Below, in pieces: positions 15,392 to 23,751 of a stretch of 64,000 bases of DNA; position 1 is the first letter of the stretch; each line of letters begins with the position of its first letter. The position numbers and the translations under genes were made by a program. The stretch spans positions 3,658,001 through 3,722,000 of the forward strand of contig NZ_CP019239.1 in assembly GCF_001955715.1 (NCBI RefSeq), written 5' to 3'. The notes beneath the pieces were generated by a model. That model saw only the letters and a program-made list of their open reading frames with translations, was not told the origin of the DNA and did not search any database. The DNA is from Rhodoferax saidenbachensis. GTDB lineage: Bacteria > Pseudomonadota > Gammaproteobacteria > Burkholderiales > Burkholderiaceae_C.

Positions 15392-16054
15392 TCACTCCTT
15401 GAGAAACAAAGCCACAGCAGCGTCGGCCAGCCCATCCAGCGACGCACCCTTTTTGGGGTCAAACCATTGCACCGACCAGCTCAGCGCGCCCAGGATCAAC
15501 AGGCGCGCGAGCTTGACTGGCGCGCGCAGATGCCCGCTGGCATGCAACGCTTCCAGCACCGGATTCCAGGCCGACTCGTACTGCACCTGCAACTTCGCCA
15601 ACACGGTGCGCTGACGCGCCAGCAGCGAGCGGTGCTCGTACAACATGACTGGGATGAAATCACTTCCGGGGCCATGCAGCACCTCAAAGTGCGCGCGCAC
15701 CAAGCCACGCAGTTGTTCTACAGGCGTCGGGTTCTTGAGCGCCATCAACGTCTGCTGCTGGCGCGCAATAGCGGTCTGCATGCCCTCTTCCATCACGGCG
15801 AAGAGCAGCACGTCCTTGCTTTTGAAATGGTAGAAAGGCGAGCCGCTTTGCATACCCGCCGCCGCCGCAATGTCACGCGTGGTGGTGGCCGCAAAGCCTT
15901 TGCGGCGGAACAATTTGGCCGCAGCGCGCAACAGCTCATGGCGACGATTGCCATCGTCGCGCTCGTCCACGGTCTTGCGCGGACGACCACGCGGGCGCTT
16001 GGGCGCGGTATCAGGGGTTGCGGGTATGGCGGTAACGGTCTCGGGTGCCTTCAT
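15392..16054 (-). CDS. TetR/AcrR-family transcriptional regulator
   Basis: A 220-residue regulator. The N-terminal tail is basic and AT-hook-like (PKRPRGRPRKT), followed by a TetR helix-turn-helix (LLRAAAKLFRRKGFAATTTRDIAAAAGM near residues 40-67) and FYHFKSKD. The C-terminal ligand domain is of the fatty-acid or acyl-CoA class found next to such clusters. It heads the SDR/acyl-CoA dehydrogenase/thioesterase run and likely represses it. A palindromic candidate operator lies 33-46 bases upstream (16087-16100). Confidence 0.88.
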   Translation of the reverse strand: MKAPETVTAIPATPDTAPKRPRGRPRKTVDERDDGNRRHELLRAAAKLFRRKGFAATTTRDIAAAAGMQSGSPFYHFKSKDVLLFAVMEEGMQTAIARQQQTLMALKNPTPVEQLRGLVRAHFEVLHGPGSDFIPVMLYEHRSLLARQRTVLAKLQVQYESAWNPVLEALHASGHLRAPVKLARLLILGALSWSVQWFDPKKGASLDGLADAAVALFLKE

Positions 16055-16086
16055 GCCCTGACCATACCAAATTCACTTATTTTTAG

Positions 16087-16100
16087 CAAGCGTTTGCTTG
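16087..16100. promoter_or_regulatory. Candidate TetR operator upstream of the SDR/ACAD cluster
   Basis: Inverted repeat CAAGC-GTTT-GCTTG with perfect 5-bp arms and a 4-base spacer, in an AT-rich stretch 33-46 bases upstream of the TetR start codon. TetR regulators often bind CAAGCG...-type palindromes next to their own gene. This is position and symmetry only; binding is inferred. Confidence 0.55.
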
Positions 16101-16405
16101 GTGAAAATAGTTGGCATTGAGATACGTGTTTCTATTGCCCCGCAAAAGGACTGGGGTGAGCGCCTCCGCTCGTGTCCCCCGCAGCGGGCTACGCCCTTTG
16201 CTCCTCCTTTACCTCGCTGCGGTGCTCACCCCAACCCTCTCACTGGAAAACAGATTTGCGCATTGAAACGCAAACCAAGTCGGCGCAAGGTGGCTGGGCG
16301 TTTTGCGCAGGTAAAGGAGGAGCCCGCAAAGCGGGCGGGGGACACGGAGCAAAACGTCCAGCCGCCTTGCGCCAGCGCCCACGATGCCCCGCCGTCAGTC
16401 AACAC
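16101..16405. repeat. Intergenic region with nested inverted repeats
   Basis: No gene is supported between the TetR start and the SDR stop. Five inverted-repeat pairs are visible: GGGGTGAGC 16153-16161 with 16224-16232; GTGTCCCCCGC 16172-16182 with 16335-16345; GCTCCTCCTTTACCT 16200-16214 with 16309-16323; TTTGCG 16255-16260 with 16269-16274; and a 19-base arm at 16282-16300 with 16355-16373 (17 of 19 paired). The first four are perfect. The pairs interleave, so not all can form at once. It may be a composite of intergenic repeat elements. Confidence 0.75.
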
Positions 16406-17233
16406 TCAATCCACGAAGAAATCGGGAACGAAGTTCTTGGTCCCCGGCGTCACCGAGTACTGGTCCAGATCCGTCACGCCATGCTCGATCAGCAGACTGT
16501 CGTCGATAAAGAAGTTGCCAGTCACCGTACTGGGGCCCGTGAGGATCAGGTAGGCCGCGTCGGACAGGATTTCGGGCTTGCGGCACAACGCCAGGTCCAC
16601 GCCCGGGATCATCTGCATGGCAGCGGTGGCGATTGCCGTGCGTGGCCACAGGCTGTTGACACCGATGCCGAATTTCTTGAATTCACCCGCGTGACCCAGT
16701 GTGCACATGCTCATACCGTACTTGGCCATGCTGTACGCGGTGTGGGCAGCGAACCAATGCGTTTTCATGCTCAACGGCGGCGACATGGTCAGAACATGCG
16801 GGTTGCGCCCGGCAGCGGCGGATTTCTTCAACTCTGGCAGGCAGGTCGATGTGCACAGATAGGTGCCGCGCGCGTTGATGCCATTCATCAAGTCGAAGCG
16901 CTTCATCGGCGTGGCTTCGGTGTTGGTGAGGCTGATCGCGCTGGCGTTGTTCACCAAAATGTCGATGCCGCCAAACGCTTCAACTGCCTTGGCGACCGCA
17001 GCGACGACGGCGTCATCGTCACGGATGTCCACCGCCAACGGCAACGCGTTGCCACCCGCCGCTTCGACTTCCTTGGCCGCGCTGTAGATGGTGCCGGGCA
17101 GCTTGGGGTTCGGGTCGGACGTCTTGGCGATGATGACGATGTTGGCGCCATCTTGCGCAGCGCGCTTGGCGATGGCCAGGCCAATGCCGCGCGAGGCGCC
17201 GGTGATGAAAAGGGTTTTACCTTTGAGTGTCAT
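16406..17233 (-). CDS. SDR-family oxidoreductase, HSDL2-like
   Basis: A 275-residue short-chain dehydrogenase with cofactor motif TGASRGIGLAIAKRAAQDG, NNAS, and a catalytic YSMAK (TAYSMAKYGMSMC) preceded by Ser in LTMSPP. The insertion TSDPNPKLPGTIYSAA is typical of the hydroxysteroid-dehydrogenase-like-2 branch, thought to act on fatty acyl or lipid substrates. The ATG at 17233 has AGGAG upstream. It lies downstream of the crotonase gene on the same strand, with repeat R2 copy 2 between them. Confidence 0.87.
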   Translation of the reverse strand: MTLKGKTLFITGASRGIGLAIAKRAAQDGANIVIIAKTSDPNPKLPGTIYSAAKEVEAAGGNALPLAVDIRDDDAVVAAVAKAVEAFGGIDILVNNASAISLTNTEATPMKRFDLMNGINARGTYLCTSTCLPELKKSAAAGRNPHVLTMSPPLSMKTHWFAAHTAYSMAKYGMSMCTLGHAGEFKKFGIGVNSLWPRTAIATAAMQMIPGVDLALCRKPEILSDAAYLILTGPSTVTGNFFIDDSLLIEHGVTDLDQYSVTPGTKNFVPDFFVD

Positions 17234-17246
17234 GTCTGTCTCCTGT

Positions 17247-17302
17247 TGTAATTGCTCTACTTTTAATAGCTGCCTGCGCAACATCTATGCGGGCTACAGG
17301 CA
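17247..17302 (+). repeat. Dispersed repeat R2, copy 2
   Basis: Plus-strand sequence from TGTAATTGCTCT through TTAATAGCTGCCTGCGCAA to GCGGGCTACAGGCA. It matches copies 1 and 3 along about 55 bases but points the other way relative to its neighbouring genes: its TG end faces the SDR start codon instead of providing a stop codon. Confidence 0.78.
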
Positions 17303-17317
17303 CTTTTTATATAAAAA

Positions 17318-18082
17318 TTAGACCTTGCTGAAATCCGGCTTGCGTTTCTCCATGAACGCCGTGAACGCTTCCTTGGCAGCCGGCTCGCCCAGCATGCGAC
17401 CAAAGCTCACCGCTTCTTCGTCGATGCGCTCCAGCACCTGCGCCATCTGGCCCTTCTTGAGCAGGCGTTTGGTCTCGACCAGCGAGGCCAGGGGTTTGGC
17501 GGCCAGCTTGCGTGCCTGGGCCTGGGCGATGTTGTTGGCTTCTGTAGGGGGCACAACGCGGTTGACCAGCCCCACTTCAAGCGCGGCTTCAGCCATGAAG
17601 GGTTCACCCATCAACAGCGTTTCTGCTGCGCGGTGGTAACCCATCATCTGGGGCACCAGCAGGCTTGACGACGCCTCGGGGCACAGACCCAGGTTGACGA
17701 AGGGCATGGAGAAGGCTGCGTTGTCACCGGCGTAAACCAGATCGCAATGGAACAGCATGGTGGTACCGATGCCAACTGCCGGGCCACAGACGGCGGCGAG
17801 GATGGGCTTGGGGAACGAAGCCAGGCCACGCAGGAAGCGGAACACGGGTGCGTCCTGGGCCTTGGGCGGATTGCTCAGGAAGTCACCAATATCGTTGCCC
17901 GCGCTAAAGATGGCGACGTCGCCCTGAAACACGACGACGCGCACAGCGGCATCGTCTTTGGCAGCCTCCAGCGCATCGGCACAGGCGGCGTACATGGCCT
18001 GGGTGAAAGAGTTCTTTTTGTCCACGCGGTTTAGCGTGAGGGTGGTGACGCCGTCGGCGGTGTGGATGAGGATGTCAGACAT
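17318..18082 (-). CDS. Enoyl-CoA hydratase/isomerase family protein
   Basis: A 254-residue crotonase. The oxyanion-hole motif VAIFSAGNDIGDF and the second motif CGPAVGIGTTMLFHCDLVYA are present. The loop where hydratases have a catalytic Glu reads VNLGLCPEASSSLLVPQ, the pattern of enoyl-CoA isomerase/PaaG-like members with one acidic residue. It probably hydrates or isomerises an enoyl-CoA in the same pathway as the dehydrogenases downstream. Confidence 0.87.
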   Translation of the reverse strand: MSDILIHTADGVTTLTLNRVDKKNSFTQAMYAACADALEAAKDDAAVRVVVFQGDVAIFSAGNDIGDFLSNPPKAQDAPVFRFLRGLASFPKPILAAVCGPAVGIGTTMLFHCDLVYAGDNAAFSMPFVNLGLCPEASSSLLVPQMMGYHRAAETLLMGEPFMAEAALEVGLVNRVVPPTEANNIAQAQARKLAAKPLASLVETKRLLKKGQMAQVLERIDEEAVSFGRMLGEPAAKEAFTAFMEKRKPDFSKV

Positions 18083-18156
18083 GGGAGGTTGCTTTCAGTT
18101 TCTGGTTGGTTCGGGACTGCACATGTGCTGCACGCCGCAGTCCGTAGCGCAAATTA

Positions 18157-18969
18157 TCACGACTTGTAATAAACGATCTGGTGGGTGGTGACCAAGAGTT
18201 CACCGGCCTCGTTCCAGAGCTGGGCGGTCTGGTCAAAGAATCCGTTGTGAAACGCCTGGCCGCGTGCCTGGCCCAGCAGATACCCGGTGCCGGTGCGCGC
18301 CAACGCGGCGCTGTCGGCGTGGAAGTAGATGGTCATACTCACCGTGCCCACGGGCGTGGGACTGGCGCGGCGCACGATGATGCGCGGAAAAAAAATGTCG
18401 GACATGGACGCCAGCGAGGCGAAGTCCAGCGGGCGCGGCGGGTTGTCGCGCAGCCAGAGCTGGGTCAGGCTAGTGCCGCTGTCGCCACCATTCCATTCCG
18501 TGGGAAAACCGCCGCCCACCACACGCAGTTCGTAGCGCTGCACAAAGGCCATGGGCGCCGTGTGTTGCTCTGGCAAGGGCGTGTCTTGCGGTGGCTTGGC
18601 GGCGGGCATGGTCAGCTCGTCGGTGCTCCATGTCTCGCGACGCACTGCGGTGAGTGCCGTGGCCGTCATGACGACCAAGTCGTCCTGCAGCAGCTCGATG
18701 GTCCAGTGCTGGGTGGATCGATTGGTGCGCGCAGGGCGGGCCTGCAGCGTGAAAGCACCGTCAGCCACCGCAGCGCAGAAATTCACGGTAAGCGAGACCG
18801 GGTCGCCCAGACGCTCCGGGTGTTGCAGCACGGCCTGCAACATCTGCGCCGCCGTGGTGCCGCCAAACGGCCCGACCATATTGGCATACCCCGCATGGGT
18901 CTGGCCTGTAAAGCTGCCATCGTCCTGCGCCTGCAGCGCGATGGCTTCGTCAAATACATGCATGTTCAT
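18157..18969 (-). CDS. TesB-like acyl-CoA thioesterase (double hotdog)
   Basis: A 270-residue protein with two hotdog halves. The first contains MVGPFGGTTAAQML and LTVNFCAAVADG, the second GGGFPTEWNGGDSG and VSMTIYFHAD. This matches the thioesterase-like superfamily PF13622/TesB. It should hydrolyse medium or long acyl-CoAs. The ATG at 18969 overlaps the stop of the alpha/beta hydrolase gene (ATGA), so the two are translationally coupled. A longer frame start at 19005 lies inside the hydrolase gene and is less likely. Confidence 0.82.
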   Translation of the reverse strand: MNMHVFDEAIALQAQDDGSFTGQTHAGYANMVGPFGGTTAAQMLQAVLQHPERLGDPVSLTVNFCAAVADGAFTLQARPARTNRSTQHWTIELLQDDLVVMTATALTAVRRETWSTDELTMPAAKPPQDTPLPEQHTAPMAFVQRYELRVVGGGFPTEWNGGDSGTSLTQLWLRDNPPRPLDFASLASMSDIFFPRIIVRRASPTPVGTVSMTIYFHADSAALARTGTGYLLGQARGQAFHNGFFDQTAQLWNEAGELLVTTHQIVYYKS

Positions 18970-19847
18970 GCTGTTGCGGTTCTCGCGGAAAGGCCGCCCA
19001 GCCACTGATTCAGGCGCGGCCAGAGTTGTGAAGCCTGCTCGGGGCGGAAGGGGCCGAAGTGGCCCAGGCGGCGTGCGGCCACATCGGCGGGCGCAATGCT
19101 AAGCACTTCGCGCGGCGCGTTGGCGTACAGGTTGACCAGACTGTGCGTGCCACGCAGGGTCATGAGTTCGTCATCGGTGATGGACAGGGCCAGCACCGGG
19201 AACTGCACATTTGCATAACTTTGCCGCGCGGACTCGCCCTCCACACCCACGCTGTAGCGCGGGTTCAGGCACCAGCGGCGCCATTGCAGGATGACGCCTT
19301 TCGGCAAGTCGCCTACTTTCTTCAGGCGACGGCCCGGGAAGTAACCACACAGCTTGGTGGCCAGTGGCACCAGCAAGAACCAGAAGTACGGCACGATGCG
19401 CTTGAGCTGTGGCGCGTTCTCGCGCCAGTAGCCACTGCCCGCGGCCACGCTGAGCAGGCCACTTATCTTGCTGGTGTCGCGCATCAGGCCTGGCAGTTGC
19501 GCCCCCAGGCTGTGGCCCATCAGGTACAGCGGCGCCTGAGGCAAGGCCGCATGGGCCTGGTGGACTACGGTTTCGTAGTCACGTGTCCAGTCGTACAGGT
19601 CGGCCTTGAAGCCACGCAAGCCGCCGTGTGCGGTATTGGGTAACGAGTCACCCGAGCCGCGGTAATCAAACGTGGTGACGCGCCAGCCCTGGGCGGCCAG
19701 CCACTGCGCGAAGGCCGCGTAGTAGTCCTGACGCACGCCCATCGCACCGCCGATGACCAAGCTGCTTTGCGCGGGCTTGGCGGAGTCTTCATAAACACGC
19801 ACGGCCAACTGCGCGCCGTCTGCGGTGGTGATGCTGGTGACTTGCAT
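18966..19847 (-). CDS. Alpha/beta-hydrolase fold protein
   Basis: A 293-residue hydrolase with the nucleophile elbow GHSLG (LMGHSLGAQLPGL, near residue 96), an oxyanion stretch after strand 3 (VIGGAMGVRQDYY), an acidic residue near SITDDELMTL and a catalytic His in RRLGHFGPF. The family includes esterases and lipases that act on small esters. I use the ATG at 19847 with AGGGGG upstream rather than an earlier in-frame ATG at 19898, which would start inside the terminator region. It begins a two-gene unit with the thioesterase. Confidence 0.82.
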   Translation of the reverse strand: MQVTSITTADGAQLAVRVYEDSAKPAQSSLVIGGAMGVRQDYYAAFAQWLAAQGWRVTTFDYRGSGDSLPNTAHGGLRGFKADLYDWTRDYETVVHQAHAALPQAPLYLMGHSLGAQLPGLMRDTSKISGLLSVAAGSGYWRENAPQLKRIVPYFWFLLVPLATKLCGYFPGRRLKKVGDLPKGVILQWRRWCLNPRYSVGVEGESARQSYANVQFPVLALSITDDELMTLRGTHSLVNLYANAPREVLSIAPADVAARRLGHFGPFRPEQASQLWPRLNQWLGGLSARTATA

Positions 19848-19884
19848 TTCAAAACCCCCTGAGGAATGTGCAAAGCAAAAGGGT

Positions 19885-19911
19885 AAAAAAAGGGCCACGC
19901 TAAGGTGGCCC
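19885..19911 (-). terminator. Rho-independent terminator after the thiolase gene
   Basis: On the minus strand GGGCCAC (19905-19911 side) and GTGGCCC form a 7-bp stem with a 6-base loop, followed by seven T residues. It lies 13 bases after the thiolase stop codon and ends the fadE-to-thiolase operon, so the hydrolase gene downstream needs its own promoter. Confidence 0.88.
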
Positions 19912-19923
19912 GTTTGCGTGTGC

Positions 19924-21117
19924 TTAGACGCGTTCGAAGATACCGGCAGCGCCTTGTCCCGTGCCCACGCACATCGTGACCATGCCGTACTTCAGGTTGT
20001 TGCGGCGCAGCGCGTGGATGACGGTGGCGGCGCGGATGGCACCGGTAGCGCCCAGCGGGTGGCCCAGCGCAATGGCGCCGCCCATGGGGTTGACCTTGGA
20101 GGCGTCCAGGCCCAGCGTGTTGATGACGGCGAGTGACTGGGCGGCGAAAGCTTCGTTCAGCTCGAACCAGTCGATATCGCTGTGTTGCAGACCTGCATAA
20201 CGCAGGGCTGCAGGAATCGCTTCGATCGGGCCGATGCCCATGATCTCGGGCGGCACACCGCGCGCGGCGAACGACACAAAGCGCGCCAGCGGTGTCAGGC
20301 CAAACTGCTTGACTGCCTTCTCACTGGCCAGAATCAGCGCACCTGCGCCGTCACTGGTTTGCGAGCTGTTGCCAGCGGTAACGCTGCCACGGGCAGCGAA
20401 CACGGGCTTGAGCTTGGCCAGGCCTTCGAGCGAGGTGTCAGGGCGTGGGCCTTCATCCAGGCTCACGGTACGGGTCTTGGTGGTGACTTCGCCAGTGGCA
20501 AGGTTCGGCGTGCGCTCGATCACGTCGATGGGCGTGATTTCGCTGCTGAACTCACCAGCCTGCTGGGCCTTGATGGCACGCAGGTGCGATTCCAACGCAA
20601 AGGCATCCTGCATTTCACGAGAGACTTTCCACTGCTGCGCCACCTTCTCAGCGGTCAAGCCCATGCCGTAGGCGATGCCGATGTTTTCGTCGCGCTCGAA
20701 GATTGCAGGATTGAACGAAGGCTTGTTGCCGCCCATGGGCACCATGCTCATCGACTCGGCGCCGCCAGCGATCAGCACATCGGCTTCGCCCACACGGATG
20801 CGGTCGGCAGCCATCTGGATGGCGGAGATGCCGGATGCGCAGAAGCGGTTGACGGTGATGCCGCCGACGGGATGGTCAAACGCCAGACCGACCGCGATAC
20901 GGGCCATGTTCATGCCCTGCTCGCCTTCGGGGAAGGAGCAGCCAATGATCGCATCTTCGATGGCCTTGGGGTCCAGCGTGGGCACTTGCAGCATCGCGCT
21001 CTTCAGCGCGGCAACCAGCAGCTCGTCGGGACGGGTGTTGCGGAAATAACCGCGACCGGAACGCCCGATGGGCGTGCGTGTCGCCGCAACGATATAGGCT
21101 TCTTGAACTTGTTTCAT
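19924..21117 (-). CDS. Acetyl-CoA C-acyltransferase (3-ketoacyl-CoA thiolase)
   Basis: A 397-residue thiolase. The nucleophilic Cys lies in NRFCASGISAIQMAA (near residue 92), the His in GGAIALGHPLGATGA and the second Cys in CVGTGQGAAGIFE. It cleaves 3-ketoacyl-CoA to acetyl-CoA and a shortened acyl-CoA, the last step of beta-oxidation. It lies downstream of the bifunctional hydroxyacyl-CoA dehydrogenase/enoyl-CoA hydratase, its functional partner, across a 167-base gap that contains an elaborate inverted-repeat structure. A terminator follows it. Confidence 0.93.
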   Translation of the reverse strand: MKQVQEAYIVAATRTPIGRSGRGYFRNTRPDELLVAALKSAMLQVPTLDPKAIEDAIIGCSFPEGEQGMNMARIAVGLAFDHPVGGITVNRFCASGISAIQMAADRIRVGEADVLIAGGAESMSMVPMGGNKPSFNPAIFERDENIGIAYGMGLTAEKVAQQWKVSREMQDAFALESHLRAIKAQQAGEFSSEITPIDVIERTPNLATGEVTTKTRTVSLDEGPRPDTSLEGLAKLKPVFAARGSVTAGNSSQTSDGAGALILASEKAVKQFGLTPLARFVSFAARGVPPEIMGIGPIEAIPAALRYAGLQHSDIDWFELNEAFAAQSLAVINTLGLDASKVNPMGGAIALGHPLGATGAIRAATVIHALRRNNLKYGMVTMCVGTGQGAAGIFERV

Positions 21118-21165
21118 GTTGACCTTTCAAAGATCACGTTAAATAGTACGGGGGGCGTGGCTGAG

Positions 21166-21283
21166 AAAGCGTAGCGAGCGCCTGTCAGGCTAGGCGGACG
21201 GAGCACAGGAACCGGAACGTACTTCCTGTACGTGAGGATTCCGAGCACCGCCCAACGACGCATGGCAGGCGCACAGTAGCTTT
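21166..21283 (-). ncRNA. Structured intergenic RNA-like element between fadN-type gene and thiolase
   Basis: Nested inverted repeats: outer arms AAAGCGTAGCGAGCGCCTGTC (21166-21186, given in two halves in related copies) with 21264-21283; GGCGG 21193-21197 with CCGCC 21248-21252; CGGAA 21213-21217 with TTCCG 21239-21243; and apical stem ACGTAC-TTCCT-GTACGT (21217-21233). The element starts one base after the stop of the upstream gene, in the transcribed gap of the operon. It may be an mRNA processing or stability element or a dispersed repeat; it is not a known family that I can name. Confidence 0.55.
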
Positions 21284-21284
21284 A

Positions 21285-23684
21285 TCAGTTACGAACCGGC
21301 TTGCCGGTGGACATCATGCCCATGATGCGCTCTTGCGTCTTGGGGTGGGTCAGCAGCGAGGTGAACGCCTTGCGTTCCATCGCCATCAGGTATTCCTCGG
21401 TCACCAACGTGCCCGCATCGACCTGACCGCCACACACCACTTCAGCGATCATGAGGCCGATATGAAAGTCGTGCGCGCTGATGAAACCGCCGTCACGCAT
21501 GTTGACCAGTTGGGCGCGGATCGTGGCGATGCCACTGCGGCCTGCGACCGGGAAGCTGCGCTTGTGCGGCGCACGGTAGCCGCCGGTGTACATGGCCTTG
21601 GCCTCGTTGATGGCGACGAACAGCAGCTCGTCCTTGTGGGCCACAACGATATCGCTGTCCAACAGGTAACCCAACTTGCGGGATTCCAGCGCGCTGGTGC
21701 CGACCTTGGCCATCGCCGCGGCGGTGAAGCCTTCAGTCAGGAAAGGCAACACGTCCTTGGACGTGGACAGCGCCATGTTTTCGGCAGCACGGCGTGCGAT
21801 ATAGGTCAGGCCGCCAGCGCCGGGCACCAAGCCCACGCCCACTTCCACCAGACCGATGTAGCTTTCCATCGCGACGACGCGCTTGCTGGAGTAAACCGCC
21901 AGCTCGCAGCCACCGCCCAGCGCCAGACCACGCACTGCAGAGATCACGGGCACGTTGGAATAGCGCAGCTTGAGCATCGCGTTTTGCAGCTCGGCTTCTG
22001 CGCCTTCAATCGCTTTCGCGCCACCCATGATGAACGCGGGCATCATGCCTTGCAGATCGGCACCGGCGGAGAACATCTCATCCGGCGACCAGATCACCAG
22101 GCCCTTGTAATCTTTCTCGGCCAGCTCTTGCGCTTGCAGCAGGCCTTCGATCACGCCGCCACCGATGGCGTGCATCTTGGTCTTGATGCTGGCAATCAGA
22201 ACTTCGCCGTCCAGCGTCCACAGGCGGATGGATTCGTCTTCGGAGATCGTCTTGCCTGCGGTTTCAGCGGCAGGTGCGTTGGAACCCAGCACGCTCTCGG
22301 GGAAATGCTGGCGCTCGTAGACGGGGAGCTTGCGCACAGGCGCAAAGGTACCCGTCGTCGGGTTCCACGAACCGGCAGGCGTGTGCACACCACCGGCGTC
22401 GGCCACGGGGCCCTTGAACACCCAATCGGGCAGCGGTGCCTTGCACAGCGCTTTACCGGCATCGATATCTTCCTTGACCATGTTGGCCACTTCCAGCCAA
22501 CCGGCTTCTTGCCACAGCTCGAACGGGCCTTGCTTCATGCCAAAGCCCCAGCGCATGCAGAAGTCCACATCGCGGGCGTTGTCGGCAATCGACGCCAGAT
22601 GCACAGCCGCGTAATGGAAGCTGTTACGCAAGATGGCCCAGAGGAATTGGCCTTCTTTGCCTTCAGCGTTGCGCAGCAGTTTCAGGCGCTCGGCGGCAGG
22701 CTTCTTGAGCATGCGGCCATAAACCTCGTCAGCCTTCTGGCCAGCGGCCACGTAGTCCTTGGACTTCAAATCAAAACGCAGCACATCACGGCCGACCTTC
22801 TTGAAGAAACCGGCCTTGGTCTTCTGACCCAAGTTGCCCATCTCCAGCAAAGTCTTCAGTACTTCAGGCGTCGCAAAACTTTCGTAGAACGGATCGGTCT
22901 CGATCGACAGCGTATCTTGCAATGTCTTGATCACGTGGGCCATGGTGTCCAGACCCACCACGTCTGCTGTGCGGAAGGTGCCGGAGGATGCACGGCCCAG
23001 CTTCTTGCCGGTCAGGTCATCGACCACGTCAAAGGTCAGGCCGAAGTTCTGCACCTCTTTCATCGTGGTCAACATGCCGGCGATACCGACGCGGTTGGCA
23101 ATGAAGTTCGGAGAGTCTTTGGCGCGGACCACGCCCTTGCCCAGATTGCTGGTCACAAAGGCTTCCAGCGCGTCCAGGTGTTCGGGCGCAGTGGTAGGGG
23201 TGTTGATCAACTCCACCAGTGCCATGTAGCGGGGTGGGTTGAAGAAATGAATACCACAAAAGCGTGGTTTGATCTCTTCGGGCAACGCCTCGGAGAGTTT
23301 GGTGATTGACAGGCCGGAGGTGTTGGACGCGACGATGGCATGTGGTGCCACAAACGGAGCGATCTTCTTGTAGAGATCGAGCTTCCAGTCCATGCGTTCG
23401 GCAATCGCCTCGATGATGAGGTCACAGTCGCGCAGTTGCTCCAGATGCTCTTCGTAATTGGCCTGGCCAATCAGCGCAGCATCATCGGCCACACCCAGCG
23501 GGGCGGGCTTGAGTTTCTTGAGCCCGTCAATCGCGCGGATCACGATGCCGTTCTTGGGGCCTTCCTTGGCAGGCAGGTCGAACAGGACCACCGGCACCTT
23601 GACATTGACCAGATGGGCAGCGATTTGCGCACCCATCACGCCGGCGCCCAGCACCGCGACTTTTTTGACTACAAAACGGGACAT
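21285..23684 (-). CDS. Bifunctional 3-hydroxyacyl-CoA dehydrogenase / enoyl-CoA hydratase (FadN-type)
   Basis: A 799-residue protein. The N-terminal half is a 3-hydroxyacyl-CoA dehydrogenase: GAGVMG at residues 13-18, the catalytic region GIHFFNPPRYMALVE and SPNFIANRVG. The C-terminal half (about residues 500-720) is a crotonase with FSAGADLQGMM and RGLALGGGCELAVYS. This order, dehydrogenase first, is that of Bacillus FadN and not of E. coli FadB, which has the hydratase first. It carries out hydration and NAD-dependent oxidation in beta-oxidation. I use the ATG at 23684, which gives the normal N-terminus. Confidence 0.92.
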   Translation of the reverse strand: MSRFVVKKVAVLGAGVMGAQIAAHLVNVKVPVVLFDLPAKEGPKNGIVIRAIDGLKKLKPAPLGVADDAALIGQANYEEHLEQLRDCDLIIEAIAERMDWKLDLYKKIAPFVAPHAIVASNTSGLSITKLSEALPEEIKPRFCGIHFFNPPRYMALVELINTPTTAPEHLDALEAFVTSNLGKGVVRAKDSPNFIANRVGIAGMLTTMKEVQNFGLTFDVVDDLTGKKLGRASSGTFRTADVVGLDTMAHVIKTLQDTLSIETDPFYESFATPEVLKTLLEMGNLGQKTKAGFFKKVGRDVLRFDLKSKDYVAAGQKADEVYGRMLKKPAAERLKLLRNAEGKEGQFLWAILRNSFHYAAVHLASIADNARDVDFCMRWGFGMKQGPFELWQEAGWLEVANMVKEDIDAGKALCKAPLPDWVFKGPVADAGGVHTPAGSWNPTTGTFAPVRKLPVYERQHFPESVLGSNAPAAETAGKTISEDESIRLWTLDGEVLIASIKTKMHAIGGGVIEGLLQAQELAEKDYKGLVIWSPDEMFSAGADLQGMMPAFIMGGAKAIEGAEAELQNAMLKLRYSNVPVISAVRGLALGGGCELAVYSSKRVVAMESYIGLVEVGVGLVPGAGGLTYIARRAAENMALSTSKDVLPFLTEGFTAAAMAKVGTSALESRKLGYLLDSDIVVAHKDELLFVAINEAKAMYTGGYRAPHKRSFPVAGRSGIATIRAQLVNMRDGGFISAHDFHIGLMIAEVVCGGQVDAGTLVTEEYLMAMERKAFTSLLTHPKTQERIMGMMSTGKPVRN

Positions 23685-23751
23685 AAAAATTCCTGAAACG
23701 GATACGGTGCAGACAGGCAAACGCCTTGCCCGCTGCGCCGTTCATTGAAAA

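Noticed and set aside
21333..23309. A 658-residue open frame on the plus strand
   Set aside because: It is antisense to the bifunctional FadN-type gene, whose minus-strand protein has full catalytic motifs. High GC leaves long open antisense frames.
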